A stretch of 64,000 nt of DNA from Amborella trichopoda (GCF_000471905.2 NW_006500347.1:3299233-3363232); one strand, 5' to 3'. Shown: positions 31,302 through 43,835, numbered from the stretch's first letter. The notes: generated from the letters alone by a model not told the origin. A program made the numbers and translations.

Positions 31302-34300
31302 TCAAAAAAGAGGGCCAACGGAAGAGCTGTGATTTGAACAAACACATGAGCAATCTGGACTGGTCATATTTCTCTTGACAAGGCGCTTCTCACGGTTAAT
31401 CATCAATTTGATTTGTGGAAGCTTCATAGAGACTTGTCTCCAAATCTCATTTACTGTGCCATTCACATCCTCGTACTCAAAATACCGTTTCACCTGAATT
31501 ACAATATCACACGCTCAGCGACCATGCAAATTTAACAACGTTTCAATAGAGCAAGAGAAAACCACAAATTTTGGATGCAAAGAAAGCTAGATAATAACTG
31601 TCAAAAGAAATCAGCATCTACACAAGTTATATGAAGGACCAACTAGGATCTTAGACCCTAAAACATTGGGCTATGCAAAATTATATCCTCATTGAAATCA
31701 TGATTGTCCATTATAATGATGGGAAAAGTGATGGAATGAGAGACGATTCAACTGGCATAGGACACAACCCAGTGGTGGACCTTCCATCACTATCCATCTC
31801 CATTCAGTCATGGTTCAATATCAAAATATGTTTCAAGTTTTGCAATGGATAATAGGACCAGGCTACCAAGTTCATATGACATAGCACCTATATCTCCCTC
31901 AGAAAAGTAAACGGACATACATTTCAGAACTAAGAACCGTGATAGGCAACCGAAATTTCACTTGTATAGTATCAGTTTCATGGCTTGTCACTTCTACAAA
32001 AGAAACAATTGAAAACATTGGGACTCGTCACTTGCGTTTACCTTAATCTAGAAAACATGCACTCAACAACTTAAGTGTGTAACAAAAATCATAAGCATTC
32101 GGGCAAAGGCAAAAAAGTCATTCCAACACCCCGCTCCCCTTCCCCCCCATGAAAAAAAAAATCAATAAATAAATAAATGGGAAAAAAGGGTTTTGGGGAG
32201 TATTCAACCCCCAAAAACTCTTCTGTTTCACTTTTAAGATAGAGAAACACATCAACAAAAGGGCTGGCAATGGACCTGGCCGGCCTTGGCCTTGGTCTCC
32301 ATAGGGCCGGCCTGGGCCTAGCCTGGCCTGGCCTGGCCCAGCAGTGATCGGGCCAGTGGCCAAAAAAGCCCTGACATAGCTCGCCCAGGCGGGGCCTAAC
32401 GAGGCCCTGGCCCTAGCCCATGGGCCATATTTTGTAGCCCACACCCTAGTTTTTTAGGGCTGGGCCAAGTCACCCAGCCCATTGTACCGCCTAATCAAGA
32501 AAATAGATTTATGAGATTTCTTCAAGATTGGAACATATATCATATTTTCATTTTCTTGCTTTATGTGTTCTGAGTTTGGACTCTTGTGAGTAGGAAGTTT
32601 TTGTTTCATATATGATGTTCAACGTGGATTATGGAGCATGGATTGATTATGGCACATATTGGCATGTAATGACATATTGTTTATGTAACTATTTAATGAT
32701 CCATATGATCTTGTATTGAGTTTTGGGCAAGTTTCAATCTTCTAAAGATTTTGACTTCTATTAGTTCAGTTTCAAACTCATGCATGTAATTAACTATTTA
32801 CATTTTTTTTTTTTTAATATACTTTTAGGTTCAGTTGGGGGGTTTAGTATCCAACCCAAACTTCGCACAACCTCCTAGAGGACCCAAACCCCCTACGGCT
32901 CTGTTAGGGTCGCCTAGACAAACATTGTCCACAGCCAAATTCATCATCCTTCTTGTCCCCTTCTAAAACAACCATTCATGGATACTAATAAGCCAACCAA
33001 CACCTCCAAAAACCCATCATCCATGCCCACTCTCAAACCCAAGATTTGCACTAATTCAACCTAGAATCCATCTTGCCACCCTTCGACCGTACTAGAAAAT
33101 TCCAAGGAGTTTTAACCCTTTTAGAAACCCTAGAGCCTCCCCTAAACCTTGCCCTAACCCAACCAAAACCTCCCCTTTAACCCAAACCTTAGTTCAACAT
33201 CTTCATAAGGTGCAAACCCTGTATAAATTTTCATTAAATCTTTTAACCCATAACAGGCTTCACAATGATAGATCAGAAACATACTTCAAGAACGATCATA
33301 ATGGTTGAGATATCTAGACTTGGTTTCCCTGGAGAGCTTAGATCAAATTTGTTACAGGTCTAAATCTAATTAACTGGTGTCCAAATTTGATAAACGAGGA
33401 GCCCACGTGGCACATTTTTTGGTATAAATCAATTCATTTCTCCATAATTCAAGCTAACCTGGCAATAAATATGCACATCTTATCCTAAAAAAATTAGAAT
33501 TCAAATTACATAACATTCAAATTTGCTAATATAGAAATCTATTTCAATAACAATGTTCAAACAAAATGATCAATCTAACAAACAATTTGATTTCTTAACG
33601 CACACTTGGAAATGACACTTGCAAGATTCCTTTTTTTTTTTTGAAACTGAATGACACTCGCAAGATTAGGATAATATGACTGAGTTTCATTTTCATCTCT
33701 CTTTTTTAATCCCACACCCTGCTCTTCGTTTCTCCTGTTGGAATGAGACCCTCCCTCCCTCCATTTCAGAGGTTTTGAAGTATCAAAAAGCTCAAACAAC
33801 CATGCAAACATTTTTCTGATCATCCTCCCTCCCTCCCTCCACCCCTCAATGGTTGACGTTTCAGAGGTTTTGAAGTATCAAAAAGCTCAAACACCCATGC
33901 AAACATTTTTCTGATCATGTTACTAGCTGGTAATGCAATACTAATCAAACATAACAATATCAATCACGCAAGAAACTCTATGTCTCTACCAACACAGTAC
34001 CAATATAACAGGAAGGAAAAGGAATTATGTGAAAAGTAGCTAGAAATACCATTTTAAGCTCTCTCTGATATTGTACAATCGCCTCTTCGCTTATTCCCCC
34101 AAGCATTGAAGTCAAGTATCCTGGCTGAATAGCAGAGGCAGAATCAACAAATATTGCTATTTTTGTGTAGTCTATGGCATCTTCAAAAGGCAACTCAATA
34201 AAGTCACTGACGATGACTGGCACACACAAGCTAACAATTGCATCAAACAGGCGACATGCTGAAGGGGTATCACCAGCTGGATGCAGACAAAACTTGGAAG

Positions 34301-37300
34301 TGTGCATGCCTTGTGTTGCCATTCTTCGACTTTCCCTCGATTGTGTCCCATGTTTTATAATGACATCTTCCTCTTCCTCCAGTATTTGGAAGAGAGTATC
34401 ACGAATCTTTCCCCCCTGTATTATAAGCACAGTCATTCACAAGATCTTGTTGTCACAGACCCACAAAATATAGAGCCACACCCGAATTCACTGGAAGAAT
34501 AAATCACTAAGCAACCTTTTTTCTTGGGTAGATAATCTCTAAGAAACCTAGCAACAGCTAAAGTTTAATCATGAACCATAAATTCAGTTGTGCAAGAATG
34601 GAAACCAAAACTCAATGTAACTTTCTGACAGATGAAAAAAAACTCGTTTGAATTATGGAAACCCTACCAGGCAATCAGACAGTAACATTAAGGTAACCTT
34701 CAGTGTGAGAAATACAACAATAGGCCAATAGCAGTAGGCAAATATCCTTTCAACATAGAAACACCGATCATGTCAGAAGTTGCAGTTTCTGGAAATACAT
34801 AGTTGTTGTTAGAATCAAGCACTTAAAAAAACTATCTTCCATGTAGAGGCCATATTGGGGGACTAGAAGGAGTGCTGCTTCTTTAGGCAGGCTCAGAAGA
34901 GTCAACTTCACAGAATACAAAATTCAGTTCAATTTCTAAGTCTATGGTATATGTCCCTTCTAAAATGCAGAAAATAGTTTGCAGAAACAGACATAATCCT
35001 GTTTCTCTTTTAGAATCTGAAAGATCTACTCTACTAGAATCCCACGCAATGACTCATTCACCTGAAATTCACTAAAGGCCGGAGCTATATAATAATTTTG
35101 ATGATTTCATCTAAACATGATCATCTGAACTTCCATATCTCAGGCCTTAAAAGCAAAGTGCATCCTAGATGTGAAATTCACAATTTTAATTGTCACATCC
35201 CTTAAAACATGTTACTCGCCAATATAAGCCTCGCCATTGATCTTAATTTTGAATGGTTCTGCAACAAAAAATCCGAACTCATTAAAGGAATGCTTTGATT
35301 GTGACATAACAGTATGGGTGCCAGAGAAGAAAATAAGAAGTCAGGACGAAAGAAAACTCTTTCCCATTAAGAAGTCAAGAACTATATGATCAATATTGTG
35401 AGATCACTCTGGTGTGAATTAATATGATTTCCAGGGTTGAAAAGTAGGCAAATTATTTTAACTAAATAGAAGCTATGAAACATATACAGCATTGAGCGAT
35501 TATTCCAGATTATTCATATGAGATGTAGTAAAGAGCTCTTTTCCAGAAAAGCCCAACAGTATCAAATTATTAACGGTTACTGTAAACTAATAAGAACATA
35601 TGACAAAATAATATAGCCTTTGCTTGTGTGCTAAATAAAAAAGTGTCCTCAGACCAACAATGATAATACTAAACTTTTTTTTTCTTTTTCTTTTTTTCTT
35701 TTTTTTTTAAATCTAGTGATAGATTGAACTTACGTAGCAAACTTTTTGGTTATACATGAGCCCGTTGATCAATATTACCTATGCATGGGGAAGAGTAACA
35801 TCCAATATTTCCCAATTCATGATAGCAGATGCTCCATGTGCCATACAGAAAAGAAAAAATCGAATATTTCTATCTTTGGTTTACATAGCCATCATTAGCT
35901 TAAAAAGGGAACTATAAGTATCCAAAACTTCTAAAAAAGAAGGTTCTGATGCTATTAGCTTTCCACAAAAATACTGCACGTATTTTGTGTTTTCCTATTC
36001 CTAACATGTAAAATATTACACACCAATTCAGGTGCCCATATAAACCATATAACCTATTGAAAAATTTAAAACAAAGCACCTGGATTAGGGACATCATGGA
36101 ACCATTCTTCTTGGAATACAGAGAGGTACAATGGAATACATGCGCCAACAACAAAGCATGGGCACCTAAATTCCATATCTGGTTCACTTGTAAGCTTTAT
36201 TGGGTATGTCTTATATACCATCTTTGGTCAACCTCTCAACAACTAAGAGATCCTTTTGAGGAACAAGTGTACTAATTCAAATAATGAACCTCCCAAGATG
36301 TTCATTATTTCAATTAAGATAATTAAACATTCATTTTCATTTTTTTATTTGGAACCTTAGGCGGTTCTCGAAAAAAGAAAGCAAAAAAATTATCCCTAGA
36401 TTCGATACCAAACAGGAATGTATAAACCAATGCTACCAAAGATTCAAGTGGGGTTTAAAATGAACTTATATGTAGCTTTGATACCTGTTCATTTGGGATC
36501 ATTTCCCAGAGAAAAGAGTAATTTCAATCAAGCTCTGGCAGAGATAACATCAAGTACATCTTTCAGAACAGCTCTATTGAACAATAGATATTCAAATGAA
36601 ACTACCAATAAATAGTTTGTTGTTGGGACTTCACAAAGGGATATAAGGAAAGTACAAAACTAAAATTGTTCCAAATCAAGCATGTATCTATGGTGACATA
36701 ACTTCATTAAAACTATGCTATAACATGAAAGTTTGACATCAATATCACAATTTTTTCGCAGTAATATAGCACAGTCTTGTGCTATCATGAACAGTAATAA
36801 CTAAATGCCAACACAAGCTATTCTTTAAAACTTCTGGCTAGCAAAACCAATAATTCTCAGCAAGCAAAAAAAAAAGAGTGAAACACATCATGCAGTAGAT
36901 TTCCACCTACTGTGATTGCTATCTTTCTTTTTCTTTTCTTTTTTTATTTATTTTTTAATGCAAACACTTATATTTTTTTTTCAATAACAGGATACTCGTT
37001 CTTAATTTATCAAGAAATAAGAAAGAGTACGCTGAATTAATGAATGATGCAGATTAAGAATAAGACTTCAGCAATTACTCATAATAGGAAAAGGAATTTC
37101 CACATAAAAAATATTCTAATACTGCCCAGCTAATCTACCCCACTTTTTGGATATCCATTCATTGGATCAACTCAATTCTCTAAAATAGAACAAGAATAAT
37201 TATTTCATGGTTGTGGTACCTAAGCTCAAAATACTCACCAGCCTACTAGATAACTAATAAACAATTCAAACTCCACAACAAAAACCCATTGAAAGTCATT

Positions 37301-38346
37301 CCCATATTTTATTCCCTTATTGACTACTGGACAACTAATAAACAATTCAAACTCCACAACAAAAATCCATTCCCATAATTCATTCCCTTATTGACTACTG
37401 GTAAATAAAATCCATAACAGAATATCATATCAATTTAACCCAAAAAAGAAAAAATGCAAAGCACATTCAGACCAAGAATAAGACTACAGCCCACTTCTCC
37501 AAATGAAATGAAAGAAAATCCCAACAAAAATAATAGCAATACCACACACGCAGACAGAGAGAGAGAGATGTCCACCTCTTTGCGATATCTATTCCCCATA
37601 AAGAACAATAGCGATTTCCTCCCTTCCACACCAACATCCCCATTAAAGGAATTGATCCTATGTGAATAAGGTAACACCACATCCTTCACAAACGACGCCT
37701 GATCAGCTCTCAGCCTCCCAAAATCGGAAACCAAGAGAACCGCATTCTTGATCCTATCCAGAACCCTGTAAAGTGCATTTGGATCTTGGCAAACAAAAAC
37801 ATGGTCTCTCCCTTTATTCCTCTCCCAATATTCCTGGTTTTCTAACCAATCAATCAACTCCTGTTGCATCTCCTCATCACTGTAAACGTGCCCATTGCCA
37901 AAATTCGATGCCCTAATTGGATTCACAACAAGGCTCAAAGAAGAGAAGAATGGTACATAGAAGAGATCAGCTTCTTTGGGATCCAAAACTCTAACTACGG
38001 GAGAATTCAACCGAACTTCTCTCAAAAGGTCAGCAAAAAGCCACCACTCTGCACTGTGTTGCGTTCCTGGATATCGAAATGGCGCATTTGGGGTTCCGCG
38101 AGCGCGAAGATAGCTCTCAATTACGCCATACGTGAAGCGTTTGGGGAGATCGTACATGTAAACCCTAACCGTAGTTTTTTTGGGATCTCCCGAATTGAGG
38201 ATAGACAGAGAGCGAGAAGAAGAAGGATCAGAAAGGGTTGAAACGGAGGGTGGAGGATGAGAGAGAAAGACGGTGAAACCTGCGTAGAGAGCGACGAGGG
38301 TTAAGACGGTAACTAAAGTAGGTTTGAGGTAGATTTTCTTAGCCAT
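31302..38346 (-). CDS. ARAD1: ARAD1-like arabinosyltransferase (GT47, exostosin family), three exons
   Basis: Arabidopsis ARAD1 is a Golgi type II membrane protein needed for arabinan side chains of pectin. Exons on the minus strand: 38346-37576, 34415-34050, 31493-31302. All are phase 0 with GT..AG borders, giving 442 residues with no break, close to the family length. I prefer Met 38346 ([10 protein letters not shown]) over the in-frame Met at 38385 because it places a short basic tail directly before the membrane anchor (about residues 9-28). The exostosin domain starts at [15 protein letters not shown] and continues with [49 protein letters not shown] | [62 protein letters not shown] and, in exon 3, [20 protein letters not shown] ending in the Cys-rich PDCSCVCSN tail. 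Introns are large (3,160 and 2,556 bp); the second carries a hAT-like miniature element. ARAD2 or another close GT47 paralogue is the main alternative. Confidence 0.93.
32259..32493. mobile_element. hAT-like GGCC-rich miniature element in ARAD1 intron 2
   Basis: Starts AAGGGCTGGCAATGGACC and ends CAGCCCATTGTACCGCCTA, an imperfect terminal inversion of the same type as 29351-29739. Flanks ATCAACAA (32251-32258) and ATCAAGAA (32494-32501) match at 7 of 8. The interior is nearly all GGCC/GGCCTGG words. 235 bp, inserted in the intron, so it need not affect the protein. Confidence 0.75.
33770..33918. repeat. ~94-bp-spaced duplication with (CCCT)n in ARAD1 intron 2
   Basis: ggttttgaagtatcaaaaag and the next ~33 bases, through ttttctgatcat, occur at about 33770 and 33864. 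Both copies adjoin ctccctccctcc runs (33741-33763 and 33825-33842), which probably mediated the duplication. Confidence 0.85.
37252..37402. repeat. ~81-bp imperfect tandem duplication
   Basis: aactaataaacaattcaaac with tccacaacaaaaa and ttcccttattgactactgg occurs twice. It lies in ARAD1 intron 1, close to the first exon. Non-coding. Confidence 0.85.
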
Positions 38347-38491
38347 TTTTGGGTGATACCTCTTGTTGGGGCTATGTATATTCATTCTTCTACTCTCTCT
38401 CCTGCAGAGGCGTCACTTGTAATGAGAAAAAGAGGGATCTTGAAGAGATGGCAGGTAGAGAGAGAGTGAGAGAATCACAGGGCTCCCGCTG

Positions 38492-38501
38492 CTTATTTAA
38501 A
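38492..38501 (-). promoter_or_regulatory. Possible TATA box of ARAD1
   Basis: On the minus strand the sequence reads TTTAAATAAG, 146 bases upstream of the ATG at 38346, followed by a GA/CT-rich leader. The position suits a transcription start near 38465. Identified by sequence alone. Confidence 0.4.
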
Positions 38502-38529
38502 AGAGGTGATCAGTGAAGCAGATGAGCAA

Positions 38530-38825
38530 ATGGGAAAACAAACTTAGTTGACTTGTACAAAATGCACTTTATCAGTCGAACTCTAAACGTTTTGTCCGCC
38601 ACAAGCCGGACGGCATCGGTGTCCGCCGCCCCCCATTTCTGTCATGGGGTGACGTACCGAGTACTGACCTTTCGGTAGTCGGGTCCTATAGGCCCCGACT
38701 GCCTATGCCCATGCTACTATTAATAGTAAAGCGGTTAATATGTTCGAGGACGCACAACTACACTTGCATCCCCCAAGATATTTCACATAGGTTGCGGTCC
38801 CTATCTAGGTTGCGGTTTGTATATT
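38530..38825. other. GC-richer intergenic block
   Basis: 38580-38720 is markedly GC-rich (ggacggcatcggtgtccgc, cgggtcctataggccccgac) compared with surroundings. I recognise no gene or repeat family in it; it may be old element DNA or the distal ARAD1 promoter. Confidence 0.35.
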
Positions 38826-39237
38826 GGAAAAAGTTTATATAAGGTTGCAATATGATAGTGTAGAACTACGGATGCACATCAAAAATCCATCGGAAAATGT
38901 AGTTTTAATTTTGAAAAATGCTTTGATTGATCATCTTGTCATCGAGATATATGAACATGAAAAATAAAAAGATTTTAAGTATCAGAAATAGTATATTTTA
39001 CAACATATTATCTACACCGTCCATTTTCAAGATTTTCATATGTTTATAGATCTACTTGATTTTAATCATTTTTTAAATTTAAAATTTTATAATTAGATAT
39101 AAAAAATAGATTTTGAGATAATCCTAAGAACATTTTACATCAAAATTATATATCATGATAAAATTTGAAGGTGCACATTACCTCTACACTACGGATGCAT
39201 CCGTATGCCAATTGCACCTTTTTATATAAGGTTACAA
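38826..39237. mobile_element. Family A-like element, diverged copy 3
   Basis: The left end GGAAAAAGTTTATATAAGG is shared with copies 1 and 2, and interior words (gattgatcatcttgtcatcg, ccgtccattttcaa, aaaattttataatta) keep the family order. The right end (ggtgcacattacctctacac ... gcacctttttatataagg) differs, with an added inverted pair ctacggatgcac / gatgcatccgta. It is a distinct subfamily. Confidence 0.5.
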
Positions 39238-40139
39238 TCATCAAAGCATTTTTTCCAACTAATTAAGGTCAGTTACACAAATCCTAATCCGTCATTCTGA
39301 TTTATTAAGGGACATACCCTCAATGAGGCATATAAGGCTGTAATATAATTTGTAGAAATAATGCTATGATATTATATGCTATCGTTTTTATCTAGATGGC
39401 ATGGATTTGACACATTTTTTAAGATAGTGTTAATATATTGCACATCTTTAAAGATAGTATGCAGTCTATACTGTTTAAGTAGATAATTTTATTTATTTTG
39501 TTTTTTTTTTTATTTATTTTTATTTATTCTTTCTTTATTTTTTTTCTTTAACAAAAAAAAAAAAATTTCAAAACACTTATTTTGTTTTTCTTATGATTTC
39601 TAAACGGTTTCATTCAATATTATATGGAACCATGCCGGTTCAGCCAACGGTTTGCGAGAATAGGTCTTTCAAGATTGTTTTCTCGTAAACTGTAATTGGA
39701 CATAGGCCCATCCTAAATATCAAGCTTAGATGCATTCAGAGAAAGAATGGAGTCAGAGGGAGAAAAGATAAAAGGAAGCAAAAGAGAAAGTGAGAGACTG
39801 AACTTCCTAAAAACTACGATAATCAAGCTTACTACGGTAATCAATCTTCCAAAGGGAGTGGAAGTTGCTGCAGGTTCTCATTTTTTGAGAACTCATAACT
39901 TCCTATAGCCAGTTTCTTATAGCACATCACGTTATTATCGAAGGAAGTTTTACATGAAATTGGAACTTTTAGGATCTTGAGCCGGAACTTCCAGTTATCA
40001 AATGAGAGGTGGACTTCCTTGCTCTCTAGCATTCCTACTTTTGCCACTCCACATAGAAGAGTAAATTACTTTAAAAATGGGTAATCGGTAATGCAGGATT
40101 TTCTTTTTTGGATTGTTTTGTAATTTTTAAAATGTGCAT
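39238..40139. other. No gene recognised
   Basis: AT-rich with T-runs; a 68-codon minus-strand frame at 39841-40047 has no recognisable motif. Confidence 0.4.
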
Positions 40140-40480
40140 AAAACTTGAAATCTTTTTTTTTTTTTTTTCTAAAATCAAATCGAGATGAAATTTGGATGGT
40201 AGGTGCACTTAATTTGTTAATTTTAACAAAAATATCCAAAAACAATTTATATAGAAAATGAGCAAAAAGACTCCCCAAAGTTTCAGGGGCAAATAAGCCA
40301 TTTTTTACATAATAATTTTTAATATTATTTGCAGGTCCAAGTTATTTAGATGTATAGAAGTTGAAAATTTCAGATCCATCCATATATACAAAAAGGTAAA
40401 ATTCAAATACTCAGACACGATCTGGACCATCCCATCATTTGCCTATTGAGATTGAAAGTATATTAGGTAATTATAATGTG
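40140..40480. mobile_element. Diverged palindromic miniature element (family E-like)
   Basis: Two halves mirror one another around 40270-40300: ctaaaatcaaatcgagatga / cagatccatccatata, aaatatccaaaaacaa / agccattttttac. The arrangement (tract of T, central caaag-tttcaggggca, mirrored flank) resembles family E at 7413-7870 but similarity is low. Confidence 0.35.
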
Positions 40481-41137
40481 GAGTTTCAGTGGTGTTTCAA
40501 TCATTCCATTTTTATTTAAAAATATTTATATTTCTTATAAGTGCGTGAGGCAAGAAACATTGACGTCCAAAATTTTAGCTCATTCCAATGTATAGAAAAT
40601 AAAATAAAATTGAAAATACTTAGCTATGCTCTCAATTAATACTTATATTTTCCCAAATTATTTTTTATATATTGTTTGTAGGTTCTTGAGGGTGAAAAAT
40701 ATAGAAACTAAAAATTTTAGTTCAAGTTTGACGTATAAAAATAAATAAAATTGAAATGCTTAGACATGCTCTCCCTTATCCCTTTTTTTTTCTTTTTGTG
40801 TTATACACATCTATTTGCTAGACCATCCATCAATGACTATGATTTTGAAACCGCATTCATTTAACAAATATTCCATATCGTTGATAAAAACTTTAATAAA
40901 TGGTTGAAAAACTATTTTTCTCTTTTGTACCTAAACAAATATGCAGTCGCATTTTCCCAAAGTGCTGGGAAATGCTTAGAAAGTACATTCCTAACTGCCA
41001 CTTTCCCTACAATGAAGCATGAAAAAGTACTTATCAGGGGAAAAAGAGCTTTCTCAAGAATTTCTTTACCTCTTTTAAGAACTCAAGGCAATGGAAATTA
41101 CACAAGTCTAGAGAGAGAAACACCACAAGTTGTGATT
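40481..41137. other. No gene recognised; 3' side of the O-methyltransferase
   Basis: AT-rich; an open frame at 40904-41197 overlaps the family A fragment and has no recognisable domain. Confidence 0.4.
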
Positions 41138-41226
41138 TTCAGTATTGAAACCGTCTCTGGATACTATTTGAAAGTGCGATTTACTTTGATTGTTTAGAAC
41201 CTCGACCTTATACAAACTGCACCCTT
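41138..41226. mobile_element. Family A fragment, copy 4
   Basis: cagtattgaaaccgtctctg, then ttactttgattgtttagaac and ccttatacaaactgcaccct match the right-hand ~90 bases of copies 1 and 2. The left portion is missing. It lies 27 bases past the O-methyltransferase stop codon and could be transcribed in its 3' UTR. Confidence 0.7.
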
Positions 41227-41253
41227 TATTTTTAAACCAAAAGAGGTTAGATG

Positions 41254-43835
41254 TTATGGAAAAGCTACAATGATGGAATATACAGCCATGATAGGCACTA
41301 CTTCATATTTCTTAAAGCCTGCATCATGAAGTAGCTTGGCCCATTCCCCTTCATCTCTCTCCTTCCCACCAGTTTGTACCATCATCACCATATCTAAACC
41401 CATTCTTGCATGCCTAAACACATGTTCTTCCTCTTCCTTCAATACCACATCCACTATAATCACCTTTCCTTCTTCAGGAATAGCTTTTCTAATTTGTTTC
41501 AATATTTCCAAGCATTCTTTATCACCCCAATCATGTAAGATCCGCTGCAAATTAAAAAAAATAAAATAATTGAATTAAATTGGCAAATCATAAACGACAT
41601 ATACGCCATCATTTTTTTTTTTTAAAAAAAAAAAAAGAAAGAGAGAAGAAGAACAATGAAAATTATCATGTTTCATTATATACACGTATACAATAGATAC
41701 TAGGACTGGGACTGTGCACCCAAACGCATGTTGCTTTTGCTGACATACACACGCATGAACATACCAGTGTTTTAAAACCGGATATGTGGGATGGATTATT
41801 CATGTCGGATTATTGGATAGGCGATCGTAATCAGGTTTAGATCGATCTGAATCGGTAATTCATAAAATTTTAAAAACAAGTAAAATAAAATAAAAATAGA
41901 GGTTTATGGAATGGGGATTTAAAGGGACCTAAAAAAATATTATACAAGCTTAAAAAAAGACAAAACAATAAAGTGGAACACAGAGGAGTTAGGGGGAATC
42001 AAGGTGGGATACATACCATCCTATATCGGTCCCAACTGATTCTTATCTGGATCAGCAATCCAAATTGGAAATCCCTGGGTTTTAAGACCATGGAACATAC
42101 ACTAGAGCCCCATGTATTTGATCCCATTAACGACCACAAAGTCTGTTAGATGAGAGAAACTGCTCGATCCGAATAAGAAATGTCATCATTTTGAAAAAAA
42201 ATGCAGAAAAAAAAAAGAAAGAAAAAGAAAACAATAAAAGGGTATGAACATAATCACATAAAAAATCTGGCGATTTATTAAGTAACAGAAACTTAAGACC
42301 TTTATGTGCTGAAACCCCAAGGATATGTATGGGAAAGAACACTATGATCACGTGACTATAATAAGGGCCATCCCCATTCAACAAATGGGTTGGGTGGTGA
42401 TTGGGAGTAGGGCCAACGAGACCTGATGGTGGTTCGAACGAAAGAGTTATTTCACCTTGAATTTAGGAATTTACTTAAAAATTACCAGATATATTATTTT
42501 AAACTCTAATTTAAAGTTATTAAAGACAGACCCAAATGCCAACAAAAAAATTTATAGATGACCCCTGACCTGACTTTCTAGGCATGTCCCTCCCCCAATA
42601 CTTCTTAGACTAAACTTTTAACCTTAAATGTGTGTATTTGCACCTACCTCTTAAGTGACTTGACTTTCTAGGCACGTCCTTCCCCCAATACTTCTTAAAC
42701 TAAACTTTTAACCTTAAATGTGTGTATTTGCACATACCTCTTAAGTAAAAAAAAAAAGAATGCTTTTTGAAAAACAGAACACGACCGCCGCCGCCGCCGC
42801 CACCACCACCAATCAAATTTGAAAATCCTTAATATCTCTAAATAAATACGCACGATGGATGGGATAATATCTCTAAATAAATACGCACGATGGATGGGAT
42901 ACTGACCATAAGATATACTACATCAGCCTTAGACCACCACCAATCAAATTTGAAAATCCTTAATATCTCTAAATAAATACGCACGATGGATGGGATACTG
43001 ACCCTAAGAAATACTACATCCTTAATATCTCTAAATAAATACGCACGATGGATGGGATACTGACCATAAGAAATACTACATCAGCCTTAGGTATCGCAGA
43101 AAACATGTCTCCACCCACTGTATCAACACCATTGAGCTCACCCACAGTGGCCACCACATGAGGGAGATCATAGAGAGTGAACTTAACACTGGGGAAGGCT
43201 TTGGCCAAAGCCCCAACAGCAGTTCCGGTGCCTCCTCCCACATCGACCACCGACCTCGCTCCCTGCAACAACCGTTCGCACCCGCCCACGATGGCCGGCA
43301 TGACCAGCCTCGCCAAGCAAGCCATGGCTTCATTGAAAGCCCTATTCTCATCAGGGTGAGAAGCTGAATACTCCCACCTACTCATCCCATACGTCTTTTC
43401 GAAAGCCGAAGCAACTCCCTCCTCTAAGCACGGCCCCAAAGATAGCCATGGCGACACTGTCATCTCATGAACTCGAGCAAAACCCGACATGCTCTTCTCC
43501 GCATGTCGGAGGAGGAGCTGGGAAGAGGGGGTGAGCCAGTAAGTTTCTTCATCTCCATTGAGCCCTGTGGTTTTGGCGAAGAGGTGGGTGTGCACTAAGA
43601 AGCGCATCAGGCGGTGCAAGCGGTCGGGGTTCACTGGTTGAATTGGGAGCAAGGAAGCGAGGTGGAAGAGAGTGATGGGGCGGCCGTGAGCATGGATGAT
43701 GTCGGCGAGGCCAAGGCGGACAGCACAGTTGAGGGCCATGGTTTTGGCCATGCCAAACATGTGCTCCCAAATTACAGCCTGGGCTTCAACTTCCTCTTTT
43801 CCTTGTTGCTGATGCTGTGTTTCTTTGAAAGCCAT
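41254..43835 (-). CDS. Class II plant small-molecule O-methyltransferase, two exons
   Basis: Transfers a methyl group from S-adenosylmethionine to a hydroxyl of a phenolic or alkaloid substrate, in the cytosol. Exon 1 is 43835-43065 (257 codons) and exon 2 is 41544-41254 (96 codons plus stop), joined in frame at FLM | RILHDWG. 353 residues is normal for the family. The N-terminal dimerisation domain (about 18-110) carries KTMALNCAVRLGLADIIHAH. The SAM-binding loop VVDVGGGTGTAVGALAKAFP is at residues 196-215, and LYDLPHVV and GGDMFSAIPKADVVF follow. The catalytic His is H261 in LHDWGDKE, and MVMMVQTGGKERDEGEW supplies the acidic partner region. The C-terminus resembles norcoclaurine 6-O-methyltransferase and acetylserotonin/resveratrol-type enzymes; the substrate cannot be told from sequence. 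The 1,520-bp intron carries a family D repeat, a 90-bp duplication, and an array that copies the exon 1 end and its donor. Confidence 0.92.
41765..42090. mobile_element. Dispersed repeat family D, copy 2, in the O-methyltransferase intron
   Basis: Starts ccagtgttttaaaaccggat and ends tgggttttaagacc, a short imperfect terminal inversion. Flanks ATGAACATAC and ATGGAACATAC differ by one inserted base, so a ~9-10-bp target duplication is plausible. Words in order (ggattattggataggcgatc, gatcgatctgaatcggtaat, ggagttagggggaatc) match 24793-25135. Confidence 0.6.
42571..42748. repeat. 90-bp tandem duplication
   Basis: tgactttctaggca(t/c)gtcc and the rest of the 90-base unit, ending ctcttaagt, occurs at 42571 and 42661 with four or five differences. 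Intronic. Confidence 0.92.
42786..42812. repeat. (CCG)n-(CCA)n microsatellite
   Basis: ccgccgccgccgccgccacc followed by accacc, in the intron, immediately left of the tandem array. Confidence 0.9.
42831..43090. repeat. Tandem array duplicating the exon 1 end and splice donor of the O-methyltransferase
   Basis: A 35-bp unit (aatatctctaaataaatacg ... gatgggat) occurs four times, at 42831, 42866, 42962 and 43024. It is followed at 42901, 42997 and 43059 by actgacc(a/c)taaga(t/a)atactaca. The 43059 copy contains the true exon 1 end (43065) and donor; the 42901 copy repeats 26 exonic bases plus the donor, and the 42997 copy a shorter version. Use of a distal donor would read VSIPSIVRIYLEILRM and stop. 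Confidence 0.9.
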
